NCBI RefSeq assembly: GCF_000764305.2
Contig: NW_025931637.1
Span: 62,001-126,000, forward strand
Reading direction: 5' to 3'
From: Hyalella azteca
Taxonomy: Eukaryota > Arthropoda > Malacostraca > Amphipoda > Hyalellidae
Length of the DNA: 64,000 nt
Below the pieces are notes generated by a model. The model had not been told where the DNA came from, did not search any database, and worked only from the letters and a program-made list of their open reading frames with translations. The first letter of the stretch is position 1. Each line of letters begins with the position of its first letter. A program made the position numbers and the translations under genes. Shown in pieces: positions 44,882 through 56,076 of the stretch.

Positions 44882-46504
44882 CAGTGGTTCCCAAAGTGGG
44901 CGATATCGCCCCCCTAGGGGCGGTGGAAAGATTTTGGGGGGCGATACGGAAGAAGAGGGCGTTTGGGGGGCGATAAGGGGGGCGGTAGTCCGAAGTCAAA
45001 GTCAGAAGTTCCAAAGTTTGTGTGACAATTTGTAGACAACACGTGCAGCACATGACTCCCAGCGATTATTTTTTCACCCAGATCTGTTTTTTTAACCTCT
45101 CCTGGGTATACGTCTCGGACAAATTAACGGCTGGACTCGCGGCCATTCTCACGGCCAATTTCCAAATTCAATGATCAAGGAATATCTCTCAAACTAATGA
45201 ACTTAACTCGTTGAAACTTGGTACACATATTCATTAGGACCTAACGGTAATGTTTAGTACATGAATTTTTTTGAATTTTGCCTTCATTTGTTTTTGCCAT
45301 AGTTATATGGCAAAACGGGCCGAAATTCACAGTGAACAAGGAATTTCTTCTAACTATTGAGCAGATTCGAACGAAATTTTGAATTTTCAGTCCTAACTAC
45401 AGAACGGTAATGTTAGCTCGTGAAAACTTTTTCGACTGTGCCTTTGTTCGCGATTTTTTTTTTCATTTCACCTTCATTCGTGATTTAAACAGCAATACGT
45501 GCTTAAATTCGCAGTAATCGAGAAATTTCCTCCAAAACTACTGAATAGATTTGAACGAAACGTATTATTTAAATACCTAACCTCAGCAACGGTGATGTTT
45601 AGCTCGCTGCAAATTTTTCGTTTTGCCTTCGTTTGCGAGTTATACGGCTATAAGTATAAGGATATTCGTAAACGGCTCTTAGTTAAACCGGCCGGTAGAA
45701 AAGCCAATTGTTCCTCCTATATCTGTATAATTCGCGAACGAAAGGAAAATAGAAAAATTGTCACGAGCTAAACATCACCATTGGGAGGTTAGGTATTTTT
45801 ATTCAAAGTTTCGTTGAAATCTATTGAGTAGTTTAGAAGAAATTTCTTGATCGCCGCGAATTTAAGCGACAAATTATCCGGTGATACAGGCCGAATATAA
45901 GGAAGTGTGAAATCAAGAATGACGGTAAAATAAAAAAAAAAACTCGCAAACGAAGGTAAAATCAAACATTTTTGAAGCTAAATAATCACCGTTTGGTAGT
46001 TAGGAATGTATATTCAAAATTTCGTTCAATTTCAAATTTTCGTTCAAATTATTTGATCACTGCAAATTTCGGTCTTTATCGCAATATAACTCACGAATGA
46101 AGGTAAAATTTAAAATTTTTATGAGCTAAAAATCATCGTTAGGTACTGATTAATACATGTTTCAAGTTTCATTGAGCTGCGTTCATTAGTTTGGGAGATA
46201 TTACTTGATAATTGAATTTGGAGATTGGTCGTGCGACCGGCCACGAGTACCTACGGCCTCAAATTTGCCCCAGACGTCCTAGGTTTCTCGTGCTGAAACA
46301 GTTAAATCAGCTGAAAAACATATTGGTTCACTAAATGGGGTACTATTTGTGAAATACACATTTGTGTTTAACCTTCATATTTTGAAATTGCAGCGTACTA
46401 AATTTCAAGAAAGAGGCGTATGTTTTTATATGTGTCTGGGGGGCGACAGAAATTCACTAGGGAGCCAAAGGGGGCGCCAGCCTGAAAAAGTTTGGGAACC
46501 ACTG
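44882..46504. mobile_element. hAT-type non-autonomous element with 8-bp target duplication
   Basis: The ends are CAGTGGTTCCCAAAGTGGG and, inverted, TTTGGGAACCACTG. Both flanks carry an exact 8-bp duplication CCATACCC (44874-44881 and 46505-46512), as expected for hAT. Just inside the ends are G-rich GGGGGGCGATA blocks. The interior has no transposase. It is built of about three 165-bp units in one orientation (45168-45660) followed by about three in the opposite orientation (45660-46215). Confidence 0.88.
45168..46215. repeat. Head-to-head array of 165-bp units inside the hAT element
   Basis: Each forward unit runs AAGGAATTTCTTC..., GAACGAAAT, CCTAAC..ACGGTAATGTTTAGC, TTTTGCCTTCGTTTGCGAG. 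The reverse complements follow in the second half (for example GAGCTAAACATCACC, AGGTTAGGTATTT, AGAAATTTCTTGAT). The units are diverged, and poly-A/T stretches vary. Confidence 0.75.
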
Positions 46505-46879
46505 CCATACCCGAAATGGTGCGAGTCACGTGCTTGCAATTATCCATAAGTTGAATAAAGTTCTTATGACAAATGAAAGATATATGCAGCTTCATTCTTC
46601 AATTATCTGCAATTTAATTACAGACTGAAAAGCGTAATTCATATTTAAATTTGCCTAGTTTGTGCGTTTGAAGAGTCCGACGTCCAAAATACATAGACAG
46701 CTCGGGCTCGTATTAGTGATACTGTCGAGTCCAATGTCTGGGCCTATGTAATGAATGATCTTGCGTGCCGAGGTTCAATAAATTCAGATTCCAGATAGTG
46801 AGCGTGCCGATTGTTTCGATTTAAATTAACGAGGAATTGGATATTTACAAAACTTATGGAGTTGGGGAGCAACTTAAGC

Positions 46880-49390
46880 ATGTCCGGTGAAGCTCAATTA
46901 GACTTTACTAGTAAGAAAGTATGTAGCAGATGCGACAGAGAGGCAGAAGCGGGATTTAGAGATGGAGGCTAGGGAGGAGACTTCTCGAGGAGAAGGAAAG
47001 AGACCGCGAGAAAGGACGGGAGCAACCCCAGTTTGAGTTGGCCAGGCTCAGACCTCATGGGCCAAATGAGATTCCTGAAGGGGGTTTCAACCGTTCTTTG
47101 ATCAAACTTGCGTCGTACCGAGATGGCGATGATGTCGAAGTTTATTTGGAAATTCATGAAATGGTTAGTTCTGCGAACAAATGGTCAGATGGTGTCGCGA
47201 TGTCGGCATTGCATAGGCCCTATAAGGAAGCGCCCCAGAGCAGCACAGGGTTTTCTCCCTATGAACTTCTTTTTGGCTACGATGTCTGGGTTCCTTTGTT
47301 TTCGATTAAGGAAAACTTTTTAAACAGAGTTGAGGACGACGAGCAGATTCCTGTAACTGAGTTCTTCATGAAAATTTGGCAGAGATTGAGAGAACTTGTG
47401 CAGGTAGCAAACGAAAACGACTAGCGAGAATTTAAAGCAAAAAGTGTATTATGACAGTCGTAGTAGCTAGTAGGGTAAAGAAGTTAAGGGTAGGAGATAG
47501 GGTTCTATTGTTGCCCACTTCTTCTAACAAACTATTAGCGGAATGGAAAGGTCCTATGAAATTGTTATGAAACTCAACAAAGTATACTATGTTGTACAGG
47601 TAGAAGAAGATAGAAGGTATACCATGTAAATATGTAAATTATTAGGGAAAGGTAGAATTGTGTTAACTACGTGTCAATGGATGAGCTGGCGGAAGTAAAA
47701 TTGTTGGACGAAATTACTACAATTCCTGTCTATGTAGGTGGGAGTGCGATTATGTACAAATATTCAAATAATATGCTGAATGAGCAGAAGAAATATTCCA
47801 ACAAAATGCGTTACACGCATAGAGGTGTTTTCAAAAATGTTACTGTACCAATTTGATTGAGTACGACACTAAGGTTGATCCTAATGGAAGTCAAATTGCT
47901 CAGCTACCTTACAAATACCGTTTCATTTTCGTGACAAAGTTGAGGAAAAGATTGACCTGTGGTTACGAATAGGAATTATTAAACCGTCTTGAAGCCTTTG
48001 GGCTTTACCAGATGTCACAGTTATCAATAATTTGCGCATCTGTATAGACTGTAGACTATAGGAAACTTAATAAGAATGTGATGGTAGATCCGTATATCCC
48101 ATGCCAATCTTGGATCCTGTTCTAAATTAGGGAAAGTTCGATTCATTAATAAGCTAGAATAAACTAAGGCATTATTTCAAATTCCGTTGACCGAAAATGC
48201 ATCTAAATATAGTTCATTTGTTTTGGACTGTGGACAATGTGAACTTTGTGTTGTGCCATTTGGTAGTAAATTTGCTAGTGCTTTGTGGAATAGAATTATT
48301 AGACGACTGGTTGTCGACATGCCTTTCGTAGATTCATTTGTTGACGACATTGTAAATTCCTGTGAAACGTTTGAAGAACATGTTCACCACGTAGATTTAG
48401 TTATATCAAAATTCTCAGATGCTGGGCGGACGATTAATTTACGCAGATGTTTGTTAGGTGCAGCTCAAATTAAATTTCTAGGATTTGTCGTTGGTGCAGG
48501 TGAAGTATCTTTGGACCTTTCCAAACTTGAAACTGTAAGTAAATTCCCTAAGCCCAAGAAAAAGGACATGCGTTCATATCTGGGATTGGTACAAATTTGT
48601 CATAGGTTTGCATCGAAACTGTCTTATGTGTGCTTTATTGTTTGATACGCTGCGTAAGTGTAGTCGGGATGTAATTTGCTAGACCTCAGAAATCCTGGCA
48701 TATTTTGAGAAAGTTGAGCAGGAAGGACTAGATGGAAGTTTTGACCATTCCTAGGCTTGACGGTATATTTGTATTGAAAACTGATGCGTGTATTTCTGCC
48801 ATGTTATGCAAAATAATGACGTGGCTGAGAAACCATTATGTTTTTTCAGTAGGAAGTTGCGCGAGAACGAAGAAAAATTTGCCACTACAGAGAAGGAATG
48901 TTTAGCTATTTTGATGGGAATAAATAAATTTAGGAAATATTTGCTCGGAGCACCATTCATGATAAGGTCGGATCATGCACCTCTGCAATGGTTGAATGAG
49001 AATAAAAATGTTTCCAGTAGGAGAATACAGCCGGTATTTTCATTATCGCTGCAGCCGGTAATATTTGAAATTGCCTACATTGATGGTAAAGATAATGCTC
49101 TAGCTGATATACTATCTAGGTGTCCTGTTAGATCAAATTGAATTAATCTTTTGCGAAAAAAGGGGATATGTAGGGATCCTATTCGGATTTTTTTAGTCAA
49201 CTCTACGAAGGAAGAGATCAGAGGAACAATGTGTTGAATGTAGAATTGGGAGTGGGGGTTGACGTTTCCATAGCAGTGTGCGGTTGCTATGTGGACTTGC
49301 CTTTGGGTTACGTGCAATGATTTGTATGTGGAATTCATCAACTGCAGGAGGTAGGGTTGGTCATGTTTAGTATTTATATCCTAGTGTCGT
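46880..49390 (+). mobile_element. Degenerate Gypsy-type LTR retrotransposon
   Basis: In order: a gag start (MSGEAQLDFTSKK at 46880) with frame breaks, a gag core GDDVEVYLEIHEMVSSANKW (about 47130-47190) fused directly to an integrase C-terminal segment EAPQSSTGFSPYELLFGYD (47228-47284), then a displaced reverse transcriptase (48187-48645, with FVDDIVNS) and RNase H (48788-49141, with ATTEKECLAI and DHAPLQWL). A polypurine run, AAAAAAGGGGAT, at 49156-49167 precedes the likely 3' LTR starting TGTAGGG at 49169. Several stops and frameshifts interrupt 47860-48180. Protease, complete integrase and a recognisable 5' LTR are absent. The domain order (gag, integrase end, RT) shows an internal rearrangement. 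Confidence 0.8.
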
Positions 49391-49402
49391 GCGCCTAACC
49401 TG

Positions 49403-49660
49403 GCCCTCTAAATCAGATACACGCTGCCGAGCGAGGTCGAGGGCAAGTGCTTGCTATCTAACATAACCACCTAGATAAACTTATTTTAAACAAGAAAAAA
49501 TTCGATGGGTATTTTTCATTAATACTTTTTAATAATTCAATATGATAAATAAATGAAAAAGGTTGAAAACTCCTGCATTGAAAAAAAAAATTTTTAACAA
49601 TCTCCTCCACTTGTCAGCCGCCTTATCAAGAGCCATTTTCTTCACGGGGGTCTTTCGGTT
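49403..49660 (-). repeat. Inverted flanking copy with coiled-coil-like coding remnants, right
   Basis: The minus-strand frame PVKKMALDKAADKWRRLL, an AT-rich spacer, then QALALDLARQRVSDLEGQVR mirror the left copy. The two copies enclose the hAT and Gypsy elements. Confidence 0.5.
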
Positions 49661-49684
49661 TCTAGCCTGAGATGCGAAGCTGGC

Positions 49685-49925
49685 ACACACGAAGCAAATT
49701 GGATGAATTGAAGAATTTATGGATATTGCAAGCGAGATTTGAATGCACGTTATCAATGTATTTTTAAAAATTTTGCTTATCGCAGGTTTAATTAAATCCT
49801 CAAAAAAATGACTCCTTAAAAATGATCCCATATGTCGCCTCTCAGGACCTCCATCGCAGTCCACCTCGGGGCTCCTAGTGCCAATCTCGCCACTCTATTC
49901 TGTACCATTTCCAGTTTATCTAGCC
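49685..49925 (-). mobile_element. Remnant of another LINE pol
   Basis: The minus strand near 49925-49830 encodes LDKLEMVQNRVARLALGAPR and WTAMEVLRGD, matching the region after the thumb of Jockey/RTE-type pols (L..iQN...R..LG.p..t....L.ge). No other domain is intact. Confidence 0.6.
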
Positions 49926-50089
49926 TGCCTTAGGCTGCAGGTACCCGCAGCACAAGTCAACCTCGACTACCCCCGTATACTGCAATAACAACCACAGCAA
50001 GAAGACCAGAAGTGGCGATGGAGACATAGTCCCACTCAACGCGGGCTCTGCCCCCACCCTGACACCCTCACGGCCGTCGTCGTGCTTGA

Positions 50090-50215
50090 TACCGCGCAGT
50101 GACGTGCATGATATCGTGCAGTGTCGTGCATGATACCGTGCAGTGCCGTGCTTGATACCGTGCAGTGCCGTGCATGATATCGTGCAGTGCCGTGCATGAT
50201 ATCGTGCTTTGCGTG
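50090..50215. repeat. 22-bp tandem repeat
   Basis: About six copies of GTGCATGATATCGTGCAGTG plus CC, with variants GATACC for GATATC. Confidence 0.9.
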
Positions 50216-50389
50216 CAGTTTTAGCTCTGTATTATCTCATTATACGTATGTTGAACTGTTAATATTATTTTAGCACATTTATCTTTCGCTTTTGGTATTA
50301 TCAAATTGCGTGTATTTTGCACTGGCAACAGGTAAGCCCTCTGCACCAGTGCCCTATCGTCGGCGAAGACAACATCATCCGTTGCAGTA

Positions 50390-50580
50390 TTTCATGAGTT
50401 TCTTGATTGAGAATCTAGAACGGTTTCAAATAACGTAAAGTAACGTATATCATGACTTTTCACGGGTAAGGAATGTTTAAAATAACGTAACGTCTGTATT
50501 TCCTGAATTTTCTCGGGTGAAAAAGGTTTCAAGTAACGTAACGTACTGTATTTCCTGATTTTTCACGTAAACTGTATTGC
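50390..50580. repeat. Roughly 62-bp tandem repeat, three copies
   Basis: Each unit has TTTCA(A)ATAACGTAACGTA, TTTCCTGA and TTTTCACGGGT-type blocks. Confidence 0.75.
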
Positions 50581-50794
50581 CTGATTTTATTTTTTTTTCA
50601 AGAATGGTTTTGTAATAAGTTGAAGGTTCCAGTATGAAGTCTTCAAGCCATGGATCGTCGCCCCGTCGGTGTTCGCAAAGTGCGGAGATGTCGCTGTGTT
50701 GAGTACCTTGAAGCAGCTGCTCGCTCAGTCATGGTGATAAGACGTCTCATCAACTAAAGTTATCAGGTTAAAAATCTAACTTGTTTGAAATCAT

Positions 50795-51610
50795 AGTGAC
50801 CGAGAGCCGTTACGGGTTTGCTGTCGGATAGACGTGTGTCTATAGTTGTTCGGTTGTTAGAGTACTCGGTTAGTCGACATCAATCGTTCGTTTTCCCTGA
50901 TAATTTGAAGAGACTTGATATCTGATAATTGTTTTTGTCGGCCTTATTTGTAGCAAAATCACATATTCATACGTTTTGTTCAGTTTTTTCTAATGTATTT
51001 ATTGTTCGTTACCTAATTTTTATTTAATTTATTATTATTATTATTATTATTTTCATTTGCTGCCTCTGAGCACTCTCCGCCGCAGGGCTGGAAAAGTCCT
51101 ATTTTATCCTGAAATATCGCAGCTCTAATATCATATAATTTTAGTAGGTATGAAATCTCGCGGCTCTAATGTCATGCATTAATGTTTGATTGAAAAATCG
51201 CAGTTTGCACTCCGCAAATATGTCATTTCATAAAATTTCAAGCTTCCGTAATCCGCAATTTTTCAACGATCCTGCCAAATATCCGGCACAACGAAACAAC
51301 TAGTCAACCTAAAACGTTTCTTTATAAATCGCGTAGATAACATTTCATCACAACAGTGATTCCGTTACGGGTGCTGCTGTCGGACGGACGTGTGTCTATA
51401 GCTGTTCGGTTGTTAGGGTACTCGACGCCAATCGTTCGTTTTCCCTGAAAATTTGAAATGACTTCATTGACTTGGCATCCGATAATTGTTTTGTGTGGGC
51501 CTTATTTATAGCAAATCATATATTCATACGTTATATTTAGTTTTTCTATTGCTACTTATTTTTTTATACCTATTTTGTTTTTTCGTTTGCCGCCCCTGAG
51601 TGTGACTGTG
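50795..51610. repeat. Direct duplication about 560 bp apart
   Basis: CCGTTACGGGT, ACGTGTGTCTATAG, TGTTCGGTTGTTAG and CAATCGTTCGTTTTCCCTGA occur in both 50795-51075 and 51358-51605. The dispersed repeat of 51089-51265 separates them. Confidence 0.85.
51089..51265. repeat. Dispersed repeat, copy 2
   Basis: Same-orientation partner of 29813-29990. It lies between two direct copies of another repeat (50795 and 51358). Confidence 0.85.
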
Positions 51611-51779
51611 TCTGTGTGTGCTGCCATGGCAGATGCGATAGGGTTGGCTTCTGCTGTCAATAGTGTGGCGGCTATTGGCTAATTACGCCCCGGCCCCCGC
51701 CGGCCGCCGCCTGCCACTCAGGCTGAGTTCAGAGTACTGACAGTCTGACACTGTTAATAATAGTCTAATAGATGATAAC

Positions 51780-52080
51780 ACTCTGCATGCTTCAAATGTT
51801 TAAAATTGAGTTTTATTTCAAGTGTCCCTTATTACTCCGTTTCCAGATTAATTCAGGAGCCTTTTATATTGCGTCCAGGCGGTCCAGCACCTTACAAATA
51901 GCATGGAATTTTTTTTGGAGATGCCATAGGATTGCTTTTGGCCCCTTGCAAGTTGCAAGGACCTTTAAAATATGCTGAGCCCAAACTCGTTTATGAAATG
52001 TTTCATGGTAAGAAGTTATTAACAAAAAATGCTCAAAACCATCCTTTATTACCCCGTTTGACGGTATTGTGTATGTGTTC
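51780..52080. mobile_element. Terminal repeat of a minisatellite-bearing element, copy 1
   Basis: It runs from ACACTCTGCATGCTTCAAAT to TTATTACCCCGTTTGACGGT and shares TTTTTTTGGAGATGCCATA and TTTATGAAATGTTTCAT with 53505-53795. Confidence 0.75.
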
Positions 52081-52129
52081 AAACTTCAAATGCAATCTAT
52101 TGCATTCTAAAGCAATCTAGTTGAACCTA

Positions 52130-52450
52130 AGCCAATCTAAGGTAACGTAATGCATTCTAATGTAACCTAATGCAATCTAATGTGTTGTAATTCAATCTAA
52201 TGTAACCTAATGCAATCTAATGCCTTCAAATTGAATATGATACTTTCTAATGCAATCTAAACCTAAAGTGTTCTTGTGTAACCTAATGCAATGTAGGTAA
52301 TGCAATCTAATGTGACCTAGCTAATAAAATCTAATATACCCTAACACAATTTAATGTGTCCAAGTCACAAGTGCATTCTAATACATTGTATTGAAATCTA
52401 GTGCTATCAAATAAAAGCTTGATGCATTCTAATACATTTAATTCAGTCTA
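52130..52450. repeat. 10/20-bp array, TAATGCAATC / TAATGTAACC
   Basis: About 30 diverged ten-base units of the type TAATG(C/T)AATC or ATTCTAATGT. Confidence 0.85.
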
Positions 52451-52484
52451 TTTAATTTAATGAATTACGTTGGCTTGAATTTGG

Positions 52485-53065
52485 CTGGAATGATTTGATT
52501 TGGGTTGAATTGAATTAGGTTGAATAAAATTGGGTTGGGTCAACTTGGGTGTGGTTGAATTGGTTGGGTGTGGTTGAATTTGATTTGGTTAAATTGAGTT
52601 GGATGTGTTTGAATATGGTTGAATCAAATTGAATGAGTTAAATTGGTTTTGGTTGAATATGGTTTGATTAGGTTGAGTTTATTTGAATTGACTTAGGGGG
52701 GGTTGAATTTGGTTGGATTGAATTGGGTTGGGTTGAATTGGTTTTGGTTATATTGGGTGGGGTTTATTTAGATTGGGCTGGGTTAAATTTGGTTAGGATG
52801 AATTGGGTTGGGGAAGGATTAAGTTGATTTGAATTGGCTTGGGTTGTTATGGCTTGTGTTGAATTGGTTAGGATTGAATTGGGTTGGGTTTGGTTGAATT
52901 TGTTTGGGTTGTATTGGGTTGGGTTTGATTGGGTTTGGTTGCATTGAGTTGGGTTGGGTTTGGTTGCATTGGGCTGGGTTCAGTGAGATTTGGTTGGGTT
53001 CAGTTAGATTTAGTTGGATTCAGTTAGATTTGGTTGGGTTGGATTGGGTTGCACTGGGTTGGGTT
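52485..53065. repeat. TTGGG-rich degenerate array
   Basis: Repeats built from GGTTGAATTGGGTTGGGTTT with frequent substitutions, all G on the same strand for about 580 bp. Confidence 0.88.
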
Positions 53066-53344
53066 TGGATTTGGTACGTGCTACAGTGCGTAGTTCAGAT
53101 GGCTAGACTTATGTAGTCTGTTTATTTAAAATGATGAATCACAAGCTGCTTTGTTATCCATCGTCAGTACCGTGAGGCTCTTTCAACTCCAGCACTCAAA
53201 TATACTCACTTAGAACCAAAGGAACTGCATGCTACATCAAGTAGTTCAGTTAGCTCTGAGCATGTATGCTTGGGTGCCCAAATTTGTGCATATGTGCTAA
53301 ATTTGAGAGCCAAAGATCATTGTCAATGCTCAATGGCATGTCCA

Positions 53345-53795
53345 TGGATATGGTAATATCACATCAATAATATGGTTATGTATGAATATGGTAATATCAT
53401 ATCAATAAAGGAAAATCAAGTACAAATAACAGAAAATGTCATTTATTCTACTTCTACCTTGGCTACAAAAGAAGAGTTGGACTTCAGAGTACTGTTAGTA
53501 ATGGATGAGTACACTCTGCATGGGCCAAACATTTTAAAATTAAGTTTCCAAATTAAGTTAAGTTAATTGTTCCAAATTATCCTGTTCCCAGGGGTAATTC
53601 AGGATGCTTTTATTTTGCATCTGGCACCTTACGAATAGCATATGGAATTTTTTTGGAGATGCCATACTATAGCCCTTGCAATGGCCTTTAAAATGAGCCC
53701 TAACTTGTTTATGAAATGTTTCATAGTAAAAAGTAATTAACTAAAAACACTCAAAACCATCCCTTATTACCTACCTCGTTTGACAGTAGTTAAGT
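53345..53795. mobile_element. Terminal repeat of a minisatellite-bearing element, copy 2
   Basis: 53505-53795 matches 51780-52080 directly. The preceding ATGGTAATATCATATCAATA block with CAGAAAATGTCATTTA also occurs at 27219-27280, next to the 20-bp minisatellite, so the two elements are related. It ends about 115 bases before the PRPF31 5' acceptor. Confidence 0.75.
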
Positions 53796-53945
53796 GCAAT
53801 TATGACTCCCAAAATTTTAAGTTACTTGAAGCCACTTTATATTGACCATTCTCTTCCTGAGCAGGTTAAATATAGCTTGTGGTATTTATAAATATTTGTT
53901 TTTCTTCACAGATCAGTGCTTAAGGTTCTACTTCAATTTTTCAAA

Positions 53946-56076
53946 ATGTCTTTAGCTGATGAGCTGCTCAATGACTTTGAAGATGGTGATGATGAGATCT
54001 TGGAAAATGAGGTCAAAACTGAAATTAAAACAGAACCCATGGAGGATAGTGAGAGTTCTGATGTTTTCAAAATCCCTTTTCCTGTTGATTCCTCAACATC
54101 AAAGATCAAAGGGGGCCTCACCTCAGTGCGTCAGGTAGCAAAACTCTGGGACTCAGATAAGCTTAAAAATATTAAAGATCAGGTTGAAGCGTTTGCTACA
54201 AAGATCAGGAAATCTGATGATTTAAAGGGGTCTGTGGAGATGGATCCCGAATATCAACTCATTGTTGAAGCCAATAATGTTTCAGTTGATATTGATAATG
54301 AAATAGGTATTATTCACAAATTTGTTAAGGAAAAATATTCAAAAAGGTTTCCTGAACTGGAATCGCTTGTTTTAAATCCACAAGAATATTTGTATGCTGT
54401 TCGTGAACTTGGCAATGACATTGACAAGGTAAAAAACAGTGAAGTATTGTGTCAGTTCTTAACTCAGGCCACTATCATGGTTGTGAGTGTTACAGCTTCT
54501 GCCACTCAAGGCACAATGCTTACAAACCAAGAGCTGGATTCAATAGAAGAGGCGTGCATGCTGGCACAAGATCTCAACATGCTTAAGATGAGGATATTTG
54601 AGTATGTTGAGAGCAGGATGAACCTATTTGTTCCTAACCTGTCAAACATTGTTGGTTCCAACACTGCTGCTAAACTCTTGGGTTCTGCCGGTGGTCTCAC
54701 TAACCTCTCACGAATGCCTTCATGTTATGTGCTCATGGTTGGCAAAGAGAAGAAGAGTCAACTGGGGCTCTCACAAACCACAATAAAGCCTCACACTGGC
54801 CACATCTACTACTGTCCTTTGGTACAGGAAGCTCCTCCAGGTTAGTTTTTTTTACAAAGTCATGTTGATTTTTGAGGTACATGTATGTATGTTACTAATA
54901 ACATTGTAGTGTTTTCAATTTCTAAGTTTCATCATTCATGAATGAAATTTAAATTTACATTACGAGTCTATCTTTATTGTACTAAATAATTACGTAAATA
55001 ATGGTGGAGTATTTGCATTTGTTTGGCTGAAATAGATTCATTCTTATTTTTATAGTACTTGTGACATTCAGTCTTAGAATAGATTTGTATTTTCTCGTTA
55101 TTTTTTCATCTGATTTTTTGAAGCTCTAGGCCAACAAATAATTGTTTGATAATGTAAATCTGTGCAGTGAAGAATAGATTTTGTTCTGTTCAGATTTACG
55201 CAGCAAGATGGCTCGCCTGGTTGCCAATAAATCAACTATTGCGGCCCGCATTGATAGCCTGCACGCGTATCCTGATGGCTCAGAAGGGCTTCGACTGCGC
55301 GAAGAAATTGAGAAGAAGCTCGACAAGCTGCAAGAACCTCCCCCAGTGAAGGCTGTCAAGGCACTACCCGCACCCATCGACGTGCCAGGCAAGAAGAGGG
55401 GCGGCCGGCGCGTGCGTAAAATGAAGGAGCGAATGGCAGTCACTGACTTCAGGAAGGCTGCGAACCGGTAAGATGACTGCACAAAATGATCCTTATTTAG
55501 TTCCATTTCAAGCTTTGTGTATTGTTGGCTGGTTCATGTCCATTGTTAAGTGAAATCATTTTCTCTGTCACATTTCGATTGTTTTTCCGTTAGACCTATA
55601 CCTACCATAAATATCCATTGATTTAAATATGTATGCACCGCTATTGATTTATTTCTAGAGAATTTTCCTTGCTTGGCAGCTATACTCAGTTTATTATATT
55701 AATTTTAATGAATATTTCCGTGGCCAGAATGACGTTCGGCGAGATGGAGGAAGACCTGTACCAGGATGACCTGGGGTACACGCGCGGCCAGATCGGCAAG
55801 GGCGGCGCCGGTCGCATCAGGAAAGTCACAGTGGACGAGAAGACGCGCGTGCGTATCTCCAAGAACCTGCAGAAGGAGGTAGCGCGGCAGAACAGCTACG
55901 CGTCTGGTGGCGCGACTACAGTCAAGAGGCAGGTCGCCGGTACCGCCTCCAGCGTCGCCTTCACGCCCCTGCAAGGCCTTGAGATCGTCAACCCTCAAGC
56001 CGCTGACAACAGCCATGCCAAGGCCGGCAATAAATATTTCTCTAAACTCCTCAACTTCAAGAATGTTAAACCATAA
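53946..56076 (+). CDS. PRPF31: PRPF31, U4/U6 snRNP pre-mRNA processing factor 31
   Basis: Three coding exons, 53946-54840, 55194-55467 and 55728-56076, give 505 residues (human 499). PRP31 binds the U4 snRNA-15.5K complex and bridges U4/U6 to U5 to form the tri-snRNP. Seen in order: an acidic N-terminus (MSLADELLNDFEDGDDEI), the helical NOSIC region, the Nop domain ending PHTGHIYYCPLVQ with its conserved RNA-contacting histidine, DLRSKMARLVANKSTIAARID, KKRGGRRVRKMKERMA, the MTFGEMEEDLYQDDLGY block, and TASSVAFTPLQGLEIVNPQA near the C-terminus. At the Nop loop where human has GAQRK this protein has GKEKK. An acceptor (CTTCACAG, ending 53910) upstream of the ATG suggests a noncoding first exon. 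Only two introns interrupt the coding region, both short. Confidence 0.96.

Noticed and set aside
49529..49864. 111-codon minus-strand open frame as a gene
   Set aside because: It is a mixture of a LINE pol remnant read in another frame and the inverted coiled-coil fragment.
52485..53065. Interstitial telomere
   Set aside because: Units are irregular TTGAATTGGG-type, not TTAGG or TTAGGG, and lie between transposon ends.
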